The notes under the pieces: model-generated
Databases searched by the model: none
What the model was told of the DNA's origin: nothing
Seen by the model: the letters and a program-made list of their open reading frames with translations, nothing else
Translations under genes and position numbers: made by a program
Source: Coprinellus micaceus
Lineage: Eukaryota > Basidiomycota > Agaricomycetes > Agaricales > Psathyrellaceae
Length of the DNA: 64,000 nt
Assembly: GCA_951394405.1 (NCBI GenBank)
Contig: OX596339.1
Span: forward strand, 992,001 to 1,056,000
Direction: 5' to 3'
Shown here: in pieces, positions 39,634 through 49,256 of the stretch
Numbering within the stretch: the first letter of the stretch is position 1
Layout: each line of letters starts with the position of its first letter

Positions 39634-42583
39634 ATGTTCGGTTCTTCAAAGTCCCTCGTTGCCTTGACGGCTCTGGCTGCCTCGGTCAATGGGTACTGGC
39701 TCATGGGGATCGGTGAGTCGACTGTCTCTCTCCCTCCCTCCCTCGCGTGGTCGAGTGAATCTATGTGCTGACGTTGTGTGGCATTATTGTAGAGGACTTT
39801 ATCACGACCGAACGCATCGACCCCGTCGTTACCCCCGGGCAGGTCTCCACTCACGTACATTCCGGTGTGTATATCCATAGTCCCAGTTCCTATAGTCCAT
39901 GCCGTCACCTGTGGCCTTGTCGATCCCCGATCCACCGCATACTAACTAAATTGAAACCTATTTTTGGTTCCGGGGCTAATGCCATGAACGTAGTCCTGGG
40001 CGGGAGCAACTTCAGGATGTCGGTGAACACGGCGTCGCTGAGGCAGAGTGCATGCACGAGTATACCCATCCCGCAGGATAAGTCGGCGTATTGGTTTCCG
40101 GTGCGTCTTTCTCTCTCCCTCCTTTTGTTAGTCGTGCTAACACCCATCGTGATGATAGCATCTGTATTTCCAGTGAGTGCGAGCGAATGTATCCTTCATT
40201 CAAAGGCTAATCCTGGGGTGTGTAGCTGGGCGAACGGAAGTGTAACGAGTGCAGAGGGTGGTGCGGTCATGTACGTCTGTCTCCCTTCCCTCCCCCCTCT
40301 ATGATACACCTCTAAAACGCGTTTCACTAACCACCCCCCTCCTCTCTCGTAGCTGTACGTCCTCAGCAAGCTCTATCACGATCGACCTCTGACGGGTCGG
40401 ACCTGGCGGATAGACTACCTGTTCAGCGACAAGCCCGGAACGACGACAGCCTTCCCCGACGACGTAGGTCCTTCCTCCGTCCGTCCGTCCCCTCCCCCTC
40501 CCCTCCCTTCTCTCCCCTCCTCTCTCCTCTCACTAACACCCCACCCCCTCAACCCCAGTTCCGCATGATATCCGGCTCCGCCCCCCTCCGCACCTACGAC
40601 CCCAAATCCCCCGCCCAACAGGCCGTCACCTTCCTCTGCCTCAACTTTGGCGGGACGAGTACCCGCCATAACGAGCTCCCGGCGAAGGGGTGCCCGAGTG
40701 GGATAAGGGCGCAGATCGTGAGTGGTTCTTTTCTTTGGCTTTTTGAGGGGGGTGGGGAGAGGGGAGGAGGGGGAAGGGGGAGGGGAGGGGGAGAGGAGGG
40801 AGAGGGGAGAGAGGGAGGAGGGAGAGGGGAAGAATGAAACAAAGCTAACGATATACGCGTAGAATTTTCCGAGTTGTTGGGATGGGAAGGTACGCTCTCT
40901 CCTCCCTCTTTCCCTCCCCCTCCCCCTTCTCTCCTCTCCCCCTCCCTCTCCCCCCTCCCCCTTCCATCTCAAGACCCAATCGCTAACCCCACCCCTCACC
41001 TCATCTCACACGCTCCGTTCAACGAATGAACGAAAACGCATGGCAGAACACCGACTCCCCCGACCACAAATCGCACGTCTCCTTCCCCTCGGGCGGGCCC
41101 GACAGCGGGACGTGCAGCGATCCCAACTTCCCCGTAACCGTGCCGAGGATCTTTCTTGAGGTGCGTTGTACGACCTCTCGCCTGTATATCTCGACCTTTG
41201 TCTTTCCCCGCCCTTCCCAAATATTCTATTCATCCAACCCTCGTCCTTCCCGTCCTTTCCCGCCCTTCCCCATTCCCTTTACCTTGACTTAACCCCCGTC
41301 CCTCGTTATATCATAACAAGAACGCAACTAACAGAGTGCACAGGTATACTGGAACACGCCCGACTTCGACAGCGCCCGGCCCAAGGCGATGAACCCCAGC
41401 CAGCCGTTCGTGTACGTCGCATATATGCTACTTTACCCCCTCTTATACGTCGCTCATAAGTAACTGGATAGGTTCGCACACGGGGACCCGACGGGGTACG
41501 GGTACCATGCCGGTACGTACGCTCTCCCCTTCTCCCCTTCCCCTCGCTCCCTCGTCCTCCCCTGGCACCCCCCTCCCCCACCCTTAAACCTAACCACTTC
41601 ATTCACTAACGGCGACCTTCCCCTATTGAAACGAACATAGACTTCGTAAACGGCTGGGACCGCGGCGTCCTCCAACGCGCGGTCGACAACTGCCACTGCA
41701 ACCCCTACGGCGACCCCTCGTGCTGCGTCGACCAGGGGCTGTTCACGATGAACCACGATAAGACGTGTAGGATTACCAAGGCTGTTGATGAACAAAGTGA
41801 GTTGTACTAGTTCTGCTACGGGTTTCAGTTTACCCTTGGTTGGGCTGTTACTACCCTTGGTTGAATCGTTATACTAACCCTCGCTCAAACGAACCTTCAC
41901 CCACAGCTACGGGCACCCTCCCCAAACTCCCCGGCAACAACCCCATCGTCGGGTCCGGCACCGCCGCCGCCCCGCCACAACAGGACACCGTCACACCGGC
42001 GCTCATCGCGCCCGTGTACGCGTACGAGGGCGAGAAGCCCACGGCGACGGGGAAGGTGGTTAGCGCGGCTACGACTGTCACGGTGTCGACGACGACGAAG
42101 GGTGCTGCGACGTCTGCTTCTTCCACTTTATCGAGTGCAACTACGAGCACGAGCACGAGCACGACCGCGACGCCTCCGGCTACGAAGCCGGTGAATACCC
42201 CTGCGGCGACGGCGACGACGAGTGCGCCTTCGAAGGGGTATCATTTGGTGGATCGATCATTGCTTGGCTCGCCGTCGAACGAGGAAGACCGGTTTGATGA
42301 AGGGAGCGAGGTGGCTCGGGAACTTGGACCGGAGCTTACGTCGAGGTTCGAGGAAGAGGAAGAGGGTGCTGCGACTCATTGGCACCCCCCTTCGAAGCAC
42401 CACCCGGATGAGAAGGAGAGGGAAGGATCGTGTCCTTTGACTACCGGGAAAGGAGGGGGAGGGGCTTCTAAGCAGAAGGAGAGGCTCGTGAAGGTTAGGA
42501 GGAGGAGGGGCGGCGCGCAGCATCATCATCAGCACCTGAGGCGTGCGTTTACGAGCCACCGGAATGCTGGTTCTGGGTTGTAG
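39634..42583 (+). CDS. Secreted DUF1996 protein with Ser/Thr-rich and basic C-terminal region (557 aa, 13 exons)
   Basis: Exons: 39634-39712, 39793-39864, 39994-40100, 40159-40172, 40226-40274, 40353-40463, 40559-40717, 40863-40889, 41047-41160, 41344-41411, 41472-41512, 41641-41796, 41907-42583. Phases agree; the donor at 40275 is the least certain. Signal peptide MFGSSKSLVALTALAASVNG. DUF1996 marks in order: VLGGSNFR, IPQDKSAYWFPHLYF, GTSTRHNELPAKGCPSGIRAQINFPSCWDGKNTDSPDHKSHVSFP, CSDPNFPVTVPRIFLEV, FAHGDPTGYGYHADFVNGWD, and a Cys-rich end (CHCNPYGDPSCC). After ~residue 330 come a long Ser/Thr-rich stretch and an unusual Glu-, then Lys/Arg/His-rich tail. No GPI signal. DUF1996 proteins are secreted; their activity is unknown. 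Two exons are tiny (14 and 27 nt). Confidence 0.85.
40745..40834 (+). repeat. Polypurine tract inside an intron of the DUF1996 gene
   Basis: About 90 bases are almost purely G/A, lying in the intron 40718-40862. Polypyrimidine tracts lie in the introns before (about 40480-40550) and after (about 40896-40976). The G runs could form quadruplexes. Confidence 0.75.
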
Positions 42584-43403
42584 GAAGGGTGGGGGTGTTT
42601 CGTTCGGTGTGATTCGCTTTTCGTCCCTCGTTTTTCGTGCTTTCGTTGGATCATTGAGCCCTCTCTGAACCCCGCTCGTATACCCGTCTCAGGCAGACCC
42701 TCTCTTGGATATTCTTGCCCCTCTTTCTCTCTTTCGTCTGGATTTTTGACCTTTTGACTATGTACTACTACTAGCTTGACGCTTGCTTCGCTGCTCCTTC
42801 GTTCGTTCCAACTTCGTGAACCTGAACTTGAACTTCGTTTCGCGTTCTCCAGACTCTCCCTCTCCCACTGCGATCGCATCGCTGTTTACTTAGACTCGAC
42901 TGTAGATAGATAGATAGAAACAACCCTTGAATCGTTTTAGATAGAACTTTTTCATTTTCGCCGCTGTTACTTAGGACCTTTGAGAGGTTACTTATCTTCT
43001 TCTCCTTCTCCTTCGTGCGCATGCGTACTAAGAAGTGTAAAGCACCGCTGGGTCGCTAGGCTTCCGACCGAGACTTGGCTTTTCGTTCGTCGGGTATTAC
43101 TACATGCATGCGTCCCGTTTCGGTGACCACGGGTCCCTGTGGCTTTGAATTCTCTTCCTTTCATTCATCCATCCTTCCGCTAGACGTCACCCGTCGTGCC
43201 CTGGTTGCGCACCCCTTCGTACTCGGAACCACGCCCTTCGACCTTCTTCCCTCCGAGCCTTCGGCTCCTCGGTCTTCCTCGAAAGCCCCCAAACCAGTCC
43301 CTTTCCGCGTTAGATGAAATACAGGATATCGAAAAAGTACAGATTGAACTTGATAAATAACTTATAAACGTTGCCGAGTCTGTCTGTTATGAAATCTGGA
43401 GAT
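42584..43403. other. Convergent 3' intergenic region
   Basis: This 820 bp lies between the ends of the DUF1996 and MINDY genes. It has a GATA microsatellite (about 42905-42917) and a TTC-rich run (about 42996-43014). Probably two 3' UTRs; no gene seen. Confidence 0.5.
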
Positions 43404-44899
43404 CTACATGACGACACAGTCTCTGGACTTCTTCTTCCTGGGCTTGCCATCCTGAAGGCGGCTCTTGTTCTTGAGTTCGTTCAGTTGTTTCTGTTTCCGG
43501 AGGTAGGATTCCTGCTGCTCGCGGGCGTGCCATTCTTCCTCTTGTTGCAGCTGCCTAGCGAGTTCATGGCTAGGAAGCTTGGGTTAGCCAATGAAATGTA
43601 TAAATGAAATCATGAATACGCACTCGTTAGGATCGCCCATATGCTGATACTGCTGCTCGGCAAGTTCCATCGCCTGCAACGCGTCCTCCGCCGTCTGCCC
43701 CGCAAAGTCTCCGCCAGCGGGACTCGAGCGGATAAACTCAGAATCGACGAACGTCGACCACCCCCCATCCACATCCTCCAACCGCTCCCACACCACCGAC
43801 GGCTCCCTCAAGAACACCTGGTCCGTCACCAGTGTATACAGTCCCACTTGCCCGCCTTCACCTTCCTCCGACATCTTCAAAAGGACGGAGAGATGGGAGT
43901 TCCGGAACAGGGCTACGAGTTCCCCGGACTCGAGCGTGGCGGCAAGTTGGAATAATCCGTGGTATGTGAGCTGGGATTGCGTGTGTTCGAGGAAGTCGCG
44001 CACGGCGATGGCGTCTGCGATCTTTCCCTGCTGTTCAGGGGTTAGCTGGGTGTTAGCGGCGCTTGTCGAAGGCGGGCTCGACGATGAGGACGAGGACGCG
44101 ACAGGGGGGCTGGAGGGACCGGGGGAATGGGACCCTTCGAGTTCAACCTCGGAAACGAACCGCCCGTTGGTGAGGTGGTCGACCTCGGCGATGAGCGCTG
44201 CGGCGGTGTCGTAGTCGGGCGTACGTTCGAGGGCGCTGGATTCTTGGCTTCCGGGATCGACGAGCCACCCGTGCACGAGCTTGATCCCCGCTTGCTCGAA
44301 TAGTTTGAGTTCGCCGCCTGAGCCGCCCGGTCTGAATGCCGTTGGGGTGGTGAATACCGGGTTGAGGTCCATGCCCCCTAAGATTTCAGATCCATCGTGT
44401 GGGGACTCGGTGAGCAGAGCGGATGGATGGAAGGGGAAGGCTCACGTTGCGTAAGGGGCATGATACTGAATGCATCTGAGACGTCCACCTCCGGCGAGCG
44501 AAGGAGGAGGGCCTCAGCGACGAGGTGCGAGAGGAGCTCGTAGGAGACCGACTTCCGTTCCGGTGGTTCGATGACGATTTCTCCTCGCAGAATCAGGATA
44601 TTGCCTTCTTTCGAAGACGCGGTTATCAGCTTAACACCCCATTCAGTCCTCTCCCAGTCGCTAGCAACGCACATATTGCTATAAACGAGCACGGCCTACG
44701 ATTCGGAAGGAACGATTCGAGGTCAGAATCGGCTCCTCGCCACGAAAAGATGCGTGGGGGAGACGTGTACGAACCCATTAAAGTTCTGGGTGATAACTTT
44801 GTACGTTTTCTTGTTGTCTGGAGGGCCATATTGGATCTGCTTGAGACCCCAGACGTCGGCGACGGAGGAGTGGACTGTGGGTGCTTCTGGTTCGGACAT
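43404..44899 (-). CDS. MINDY-family deubiquitinase with MIU-like helix and CaaX end (408 aa, five exons)
   Basis: Exons are 44899-44775, 44695-44673, 44604-44446, 44377-43624 and 43569-43404; all phases agree. The catalytic start KVITQNFNGPCSFIAICNILILRGEI spans exons 1-3, with the nucleophile Cys44 in the 23 nt exon 2; the catalytic His is in KLVHGWLVDPGS. Near the end DHELARQLQQEEEW fits an MIU ubiquitin-binding helix, followed by KPRKKKSRDCVVM, a polybasic stretch plus CaaX box. MINDY enzymes (FAM63 in animals, Miy1 in yeast) trim K48-linked polyubiquitin from the distal end. The CaaX suggests prenylation and membrane attachment. A Ser-rich insert (~residues 170-200) is probably a loop. 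It may oppose the SCF ligases implied by the neighbouring F-box genes, but no direct link is shown. Confidence 0.9.
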
Positions 44900-45174
44900 T
44901 GCTGCGGGGAGTATGGAGGTGGGAGTAGAAGGAAGAGGTGAGAGAAGCGCCGGGATCAATACATAGCCCCTAACTCTTGGTTATCAGCGCAGTCCATTGA
45001 TGAGTGCGCGCTTGGCGTCTGCGGAGGTGGCTTGGACCCTACTTGTGTATCCAAGGCGAAAACCACCTGGTGCAGAATGGAGGAGAGCCTATGAGGCAAC
45101 AAAATTTGGGGCAGTATATAGAATTGAATAAATACAATGAGCAGTAACAAGATCAGAGCCGTGGCCTGAGGATA

Positions 45175-46995
45175 TCAAGCAGGAACCGAATCCGGGCCTC
45201 GGTTTCCCCCCGGGGGGTCCCCCGATTGGACTTCAAAAACCTGCCCAGCATCACCATCCGGGCCCGCACCTCCCCCATGGCCATCCCAATGAATGTCGAT
45301 GACAGGATTCGTCGAGTCGCGGAAACGATCGAATTCTGCTTGTCCAAAGTTCACGCAATTTACTAGCCGCACCTCCTCGACAAAATGGGCAAAGGGCCGG
45401 CAATTCAAGGCCCAACATATCGAGTAAATCGTATCGTCCACCGCCACCGTATCGCCCTCCTCGAAGTCGATGTTGTCAAGAACTATTGAGAACAGGGCGG
45501 GGAAGTATGGTTGTGGCTCTGGCGCAGGGTCGAACTTGTTGTCCTTCCCAAAAGCGGGATCGTCTTCCATTGCGAGGAAGATGTTGTGCACCGGGACCAA
45601 GGTCAGACTGAGGAGCTCGATGTTCGGAAGTCGGGCGAATGTGTCCAAGAGTACGTCGGCGGTCAGATCTCGGCTGTTGATTACGTCGAGGGTCTTGATT
45701 GTTTTGAGGTCGAAATGCTTTCTGAAAGAGGGCAGGAAGTCGGCGATGAGGGGGGGAACTTGTCCAAATTGAACGGTGATGGAAAGGCATGGACGGTCGG
45801 ATGGGCAAGCTTCCTCCAAATGTGGCTCGCACCGTAACTCAACCGATGACCTCCCAAAGGTATCCTCGTCCCCCCTGTCGAAATTGTGGATACAGAGTCG
45901 GTTGACGGTATCCTGGAGGTTTCGCAGGGCACCGTCGATTGCGCTTCGAAACTTCTCGAGGCACTGGTCGACGGCTGATGCCTCGGCGGGTGAGTCATGG
46001 CCGCCGTAGATCGTCACCTTCATGCTCCCTATACTGCGAACTCGTACGACTTCGAAGAACCGGATGAGTTCTCCGGTGAAGTCCCCGACGTGTAAAGTCT
46101 TCAAACGGGGGAGTGCAAAACATGTGGACAAGGGGGTTGTAGAATCGTCAGCGGGAGGGACCTTCCCTTCGAGGATGAGTGTCTCGAGCGAAACCAATCT
46201 GGCGAGTGCGTTGTAGAATTCGCTTGAGGACGGCCGATAGTAGGCGCCGCGTAGGATGAGTTGGGTGAGGGTTTCTGGAAGTGGAATTTGCTCCCATGGA
46301 ATGCTGGCATGTTCGAGGGTGAGCCGCTGGAGTGACGGAGCCCCTCCTCCAAGGAAGTTGGGCGGCATGGATTTCATCCCGTTTCTATAGCCGACGATTG
46401 TGAGGTCCTCCAGGTGGGGAGCGCATCCAGTCGCCCTCCGCAGAATCCAAGTAAGCGGGATGTCTCTTCCGCGATGATACCGAAGGTTCAGGGACAAAGA
46501 GCGGAACCGTTCGGTTTGGAATAGCATTTCCGTCAGAATATCTTTGGCTGCGCTGACCTGATCGGCCTTGCGATAGTAGTTCAGCTGCTCCGAGTTAAAG
46601 TCGAAGCTGAGGAGGGCGCCTTTCGACCGCGTCAGCATGAGCTTGATGAACTCTGGGTGAGAGAGCACGATTCTTGTCCAGAGGGGGGCGTAGTTGACTG
46701 CGACGTCTCGCCAGTGTCGGCACACTTGCAGAATCCCGACCCAACGCAACTTGTCGTCTACTTTGCAGTCAAAGTACACCTCCAGAGCGTGTTCCATAAA
46801 CACTTGCTCCAGAACTTCTGTTGGAAGGCGGTTGGGTCGGGAAAAGAGGTTCTGGCACGTCCCCAGGGCGTGGAGCTCCTCCTCTAGCTCAGCGCGGCGC
46901 TTCTTCAATGACTCCACGTAGGCCTTGGGCTCGACGTTCTGGTCATCTTTGAGGAAGTTTTGTGTCGTTGGGGATGTCATTTTTTCGGAGTCCAT
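45175..46995 (-). CDS. F-box/leucine-rich protein, A type (606 aa)
   Basis: The first ATG is 46995 (MDSEKMTSPTTQ); the inner ATG at 46980 lines up with the MFSxxTQ start of relatives. At 46995 the usual ATCGATTCC of the leader has become ATGGACTCC, which adds five residues. Coiled coil VESLKKRRAELEEELHAL; F-box LPTEVLEQVFMEH with ILQVCRHWRDVAVNYAPLW; SHPEFIKLMLTRSKG; leucine-rich region; end NPVIDIHWDGHGGGAGPDG. The promoter module ends 53 bp before the ATG. The last ~120 codons are almost identical in DNA to the gene at 52369, although the middle of the two proteins is much less similar. Presumed SCF substrate receptor. Confidence 0.88.
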   Translation of the reverse strand: MDSEKMTSPTTQNFLKDDQNVEPKAYVESLKKRRAELEEELHALGTCQNLFSRPNRLPTEVLEQVFMEHALEVYFDCKVDDKLRWVGILQVCRHWRDVAVNYAPLWTRIVLSHPEFIKLMLTRSKGALLSFDFNSEQLNYYRKADQVSAAKDILTEMLFQTERFRSLSLNLRYHRGRDIPLTWILRRATGCAPHLEDLTIVGYRNGMKSMPPNFLGGGAPSLQRLTLEHASIPWEQIPLPETLTQLILRGAYYRPSSSEFYNALARLVSLETLILEGKVPPADDSTTPLSTCFALPRLKTLHVGDFTGELIRFFEVVRVRSIGSMKVTIYGGHDSPAEASAVDQCLEKFRSAIDGALRNLQDTVNRLCIHNFDRGDEDTFGRSSVELRCEPHLEEACPSDRPCLSITVQFGQVPPLIADFLPSFRKHFDLKTIKTLDVINSRDLTADVLLDTFARLPNIELLSLTLVPVHNIFLAMEDDPAFGKDNKFDPAPEPQPYFPALFSIVLDNIDFEEGDTVAVDDTIYSICWALNCRPFAHFVEEVRLVNCVNFGQAEFDRFRDSTNPVIDIHWDGHGGGAGPDGDAGQVFEVQSGDPPGGNRGPDSVPA

Positions 46996-47048
46996 GGTGG
47001 TGGTGCTTGGGAGGAAGCGCGATGGATTCAAACGTCCCACCGCATCAC

Positions 47049-47085
47049 GGGCGCTAAACGTAATAAGGGCTCTCGGCAAATGCCG
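47049..47085 (-). promoter_or_regulatory. Shared A-type promoter module, copy for 45175-46995
   Basis: On the minus strand: CGGCATTTGCCGAGAGCCC, seven bases, then CGTTTAGCGCCC, ending 53 bp from the ATG. The left half is a perfect palindrome (CGGCA-TT-TGCCG). Confidence 0.78.
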
Positions 47086-47269
47086 TATGCGACACCAACA
47101 GGCTCGCGTGGTCACTATCTATCGAGTTAAAAGGATGCTGGTAGACTAATATAAAGTACATCGAGATAAATCATTCCAGTATTCACTCTCCTCTTTCATG
47201 CGACAGTGGTACGATTGGTGACTCGGATCGAGATTGCCTGATACATACCCTCCGAACCGACCGGCCTCA

Positions 47270-48988
47270 CTACTCGACTTTGTCCCAAATAACGGCAATG
47301 GGGGTGTCCATCAGGTCGACCAGGAGAGACTGGAAGTTCGAGGCGTCGAAATTTGAGCAGCGTACGAGGTTTAGCGTACCGATGGGATGGGAGTTGGGCC
47401 TGCTTCCCTTCATCGCCCAAGAAACAGAGTGAATGATATCCTCCCTTTCCACCGTCCCGTTCTCTTCGAAATCAATGTCAGAGAGGGTTATGGTTGATAG
47501 TGCGGGGAAATATGGTTCTGGGGGGTCCGTGTAGTCGGGGTTCATCCCTAATAGTATGATACGTGGGTCATTCCCCATTGCCTCGAAAAATTCGTAGATC
47601 GGAGTCGAGGAAAAGGTGATATGCTCCACATTTGGCAACGCGCTGAACCTCTCCAAAAGTAAGTCTGGTGGTATATCCTCGCATCGAGAGATTTCTAGGG
47701 ATTGGGTAGTGGATAGGTCGAAATTGTTGAGTACAGAGTCCAGAACGCCGGGGATGGGAAGAGGTTGCCGGTGACGTCTGAAATCAAGGGTGATAGCGGG
47801 AGGTCCGAGAAGATTGGCCGCCCCTCCAATGGAATCCTCCGCTCGTGAACCAGACCACACTTCAATAGAAGGTTGGACGCTGTGATCCCATCCTCCTTGA
47901 TTGAAATCGCGAATAATTAGCCTGGTAACATTCTGGAAGCTGTCGATGGCGTTTCGAACACTCTGAATGCACTCGGCGACGATGTGTCCTTCCGGAAATC
48001 CATCCCTGATTGCGAACTCTAAGCGCGTCACTCTTGGTGTTCGTACGCGGCTGAAGAAATGTACGAGCTCTGCGCCATAATCTTCTACGGTGAGCCGCTT
48101 TAGCGAGGGGAGGGTGAGAGGCAGTGAGGATGCTAAGGCTGTGGCCCCGGGGGCGTTGGCGTCAGGGAGCCACCTGGCTAGATTGAGTTCTTGGAGGGAA
48201 GCTAGTCTAGAGAGAGTTTCATAGAATGGGCTCTCGAATGGGCGTGAGCCCCCCTCACGCAGGATAAGGTAGGTTAGGGACGTGGGAAGAGGGATTCTGT
48301 CCCATGGAATGGAGACGCGCTCGAGGTGGAGGCATTGGAGAGCAGGGGCGCCGGATCCTCCCTCAAGGAAGAGAGCGGGGATGAACCCTGTCCCAAATTG
48401 ATGTCCAGATAGGGCGAGGTGCGTTAGGGCAGGAGCACGTGTAGATACCATTGATAAAAGATTTGTTAACGATGTTTTCCCATCGTTGAAAACCTGCAGC
48501 GATACCGAACGGAAACGATGGGTTTGGGACAACATCCACACCAGGAATCCGCAAGCCCTTGAGACTTTGGTGGGCGTTCGGTAATGGTTTAGTTGATCCG
48601 AATTGAAGGCGAAATCAACGGGCATGCTCTTCGACCGCGCGAGCATGAGCGTCATGAACTCCGGGTGAGAAAGGATGATGGTCTTCCAGAGGGGAGCATA
48701 GTTGATGGCCACCTCTCGCCAGCGTTGGCAGACTTGGGTAACGCTGATCCATCGCAGCCGGTAGTCCTCCTCCTCATCCCAGTAGACACTATCGGCGTTA
48801 TCCCTGAATATCTTCTCCAGGACCTCTGCTGGAAGGCGATTGGGGAGTGAATAGTTGTTCTGGCGGCTTGCCAAGGCTTGGAGCTCTCCCTCTAGTTCAG
48901 CGCGACGCAACTTCAGCAACTCCACAAAGACCTTGGGCTCGAAATTCTTCTCTTCGTCCAGGAGGCTCTGGGTGGTAAGGGAGAACAT
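47270..48988 (-). CDS. F-box/leucine-rich protein, A type (572 aa)
   Basis: ATG 48988 (MFSLTTQSLLDEEKNFEPK). Coiled coil VELLKLRRAELEGELQALASRQN; F-box LPAEVLEKIFRDN with VTQVCQRWREVAINYAPLW; SHPEFMTLMLARSKSM; leucine-rich region; it ends DTPIAVIWDKVE, a little shorter than its relatives. Starts of this gene and the B pseudogene at 49257 are 268 bp apart on opposite strands, the third A/B head-to-head pair. It is closest to the A gene at 27521-29248, which also heads such a pair. Its promoter module ends 56 bp upstream of the ATG. Presumed SCF substrate receptor. Confidence 0.88.
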   Translation of the reverse strand: MFSLTTQSLLDEEKNFEPKVFVELLKLRRAELEGELQALASRQNNYSLPNRLPAEVLEKIFRDNADSVYWDEEEDYRLRWISVTQVCQRWREVAINYAPLWKTIILSHPEFMTLMLARSKSMPVDFAFNSDQLNHYRTPTKVSRACGFLVWMLSQTHRFRSVSLQVFNDGKTSLTNLLSMVSTRAPALTHLALSGHQFGTGFIPALFLEGGSGAPALQCLHLERVSIPWDRIPLPTSLTYLILREGGSRPFESPFYETLSRLASLQELNLARWLPDANAPGATALASSLPLTLPSLKRLTVEDYGAELVHFFSRVRTPRVTRLEFAIRDGFPEGHIVAECIQSVRNAIDSFQNVTRLIIRDFNQGGWDHSVQPSIEVWSGSRAEDSIGGAANLLGPPAITLDFRRHRQPLPIPGVLDSVLNNFDLSTTQSLEISRCEDIPPDLLLERFSALPNVEHITFSSTPIYEFFEAMGNDPRIILLGMNPDYTDPPEPYFPALSTITLSDIDFEENGTVEREDIIHSVSWAMKGSRPNSHPIGTLNLVRCSNFDASNFQSLLVDLMDTPIAVIWDKVE

Positions 48989-49044
48989 GGTCGGTGGGAT
49001 TGCTGGAATCGATGGTGGTGGTTCAGAACAAGATGGTGACGCAC

Positions 49045-49083
49045 GGGCGCTAAACGTGAGAAGGGCATTCGGTAAATGCCGGG
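49045..49083 (-). promoter_or_regulatory. Shared A-type promoter module, copy for 47270-48988
   Basis: On the minus strand: CCCGGCATTTACCGAATGCC, seven bases, then CGTTTAGCGCCC. It ends 56 bp before the ATG. It is almost the same as the copy at 35315-35352, as are the surrounding ~270 bp. Confidence 0.78.
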
Positions 49084-49256
49084 AGTCAGGGGCCGACCGT
49101 GCCAGTGATTGCAGCAGCCGCGCCGCACCTTCGTCCGAAATTCGAACTGCTCACTGTGCTCACCGACGTCCACCTCCGCCGCATTGCATTCAGGTGTCGC
49201 ATTCTCTCCCCCATCTTGCGCTGACCAGTGACCTTACCGTGACGATAGCAATTACG

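Larger units (their letters stand above)
44932..47085. repeat. Segmental duplication, copy 1 (A gene with both flanks)
   Basis: This segment, from AAGAGGTGAGAG just outside the MINDY gene to the promoter module, reappears at 51128-54261. Shared blocks include ATCAATACATAGCCCC, AACTCTTGGTTATC, GCGCTTGGCGTCTGCGGAGG and ATTGAATAAATACA in the 3' flank. Copy 1 lacks the transposon. Confidence 0.75.

Noticed and set aside
39029..39935. Two overlapping minus-strand open frames of 206 and 271 codons
   Set aside because: They cover low-complexity sequence and the first exons of the DUF1996 gene; no signal peptide, domain or splice support.
40415..40999. 194-codon minus-strand frame rich in Gly, Arg and Glu
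   Set aside because: It is a product of the purine and pyrimidine tracts in DUF1996 introns.
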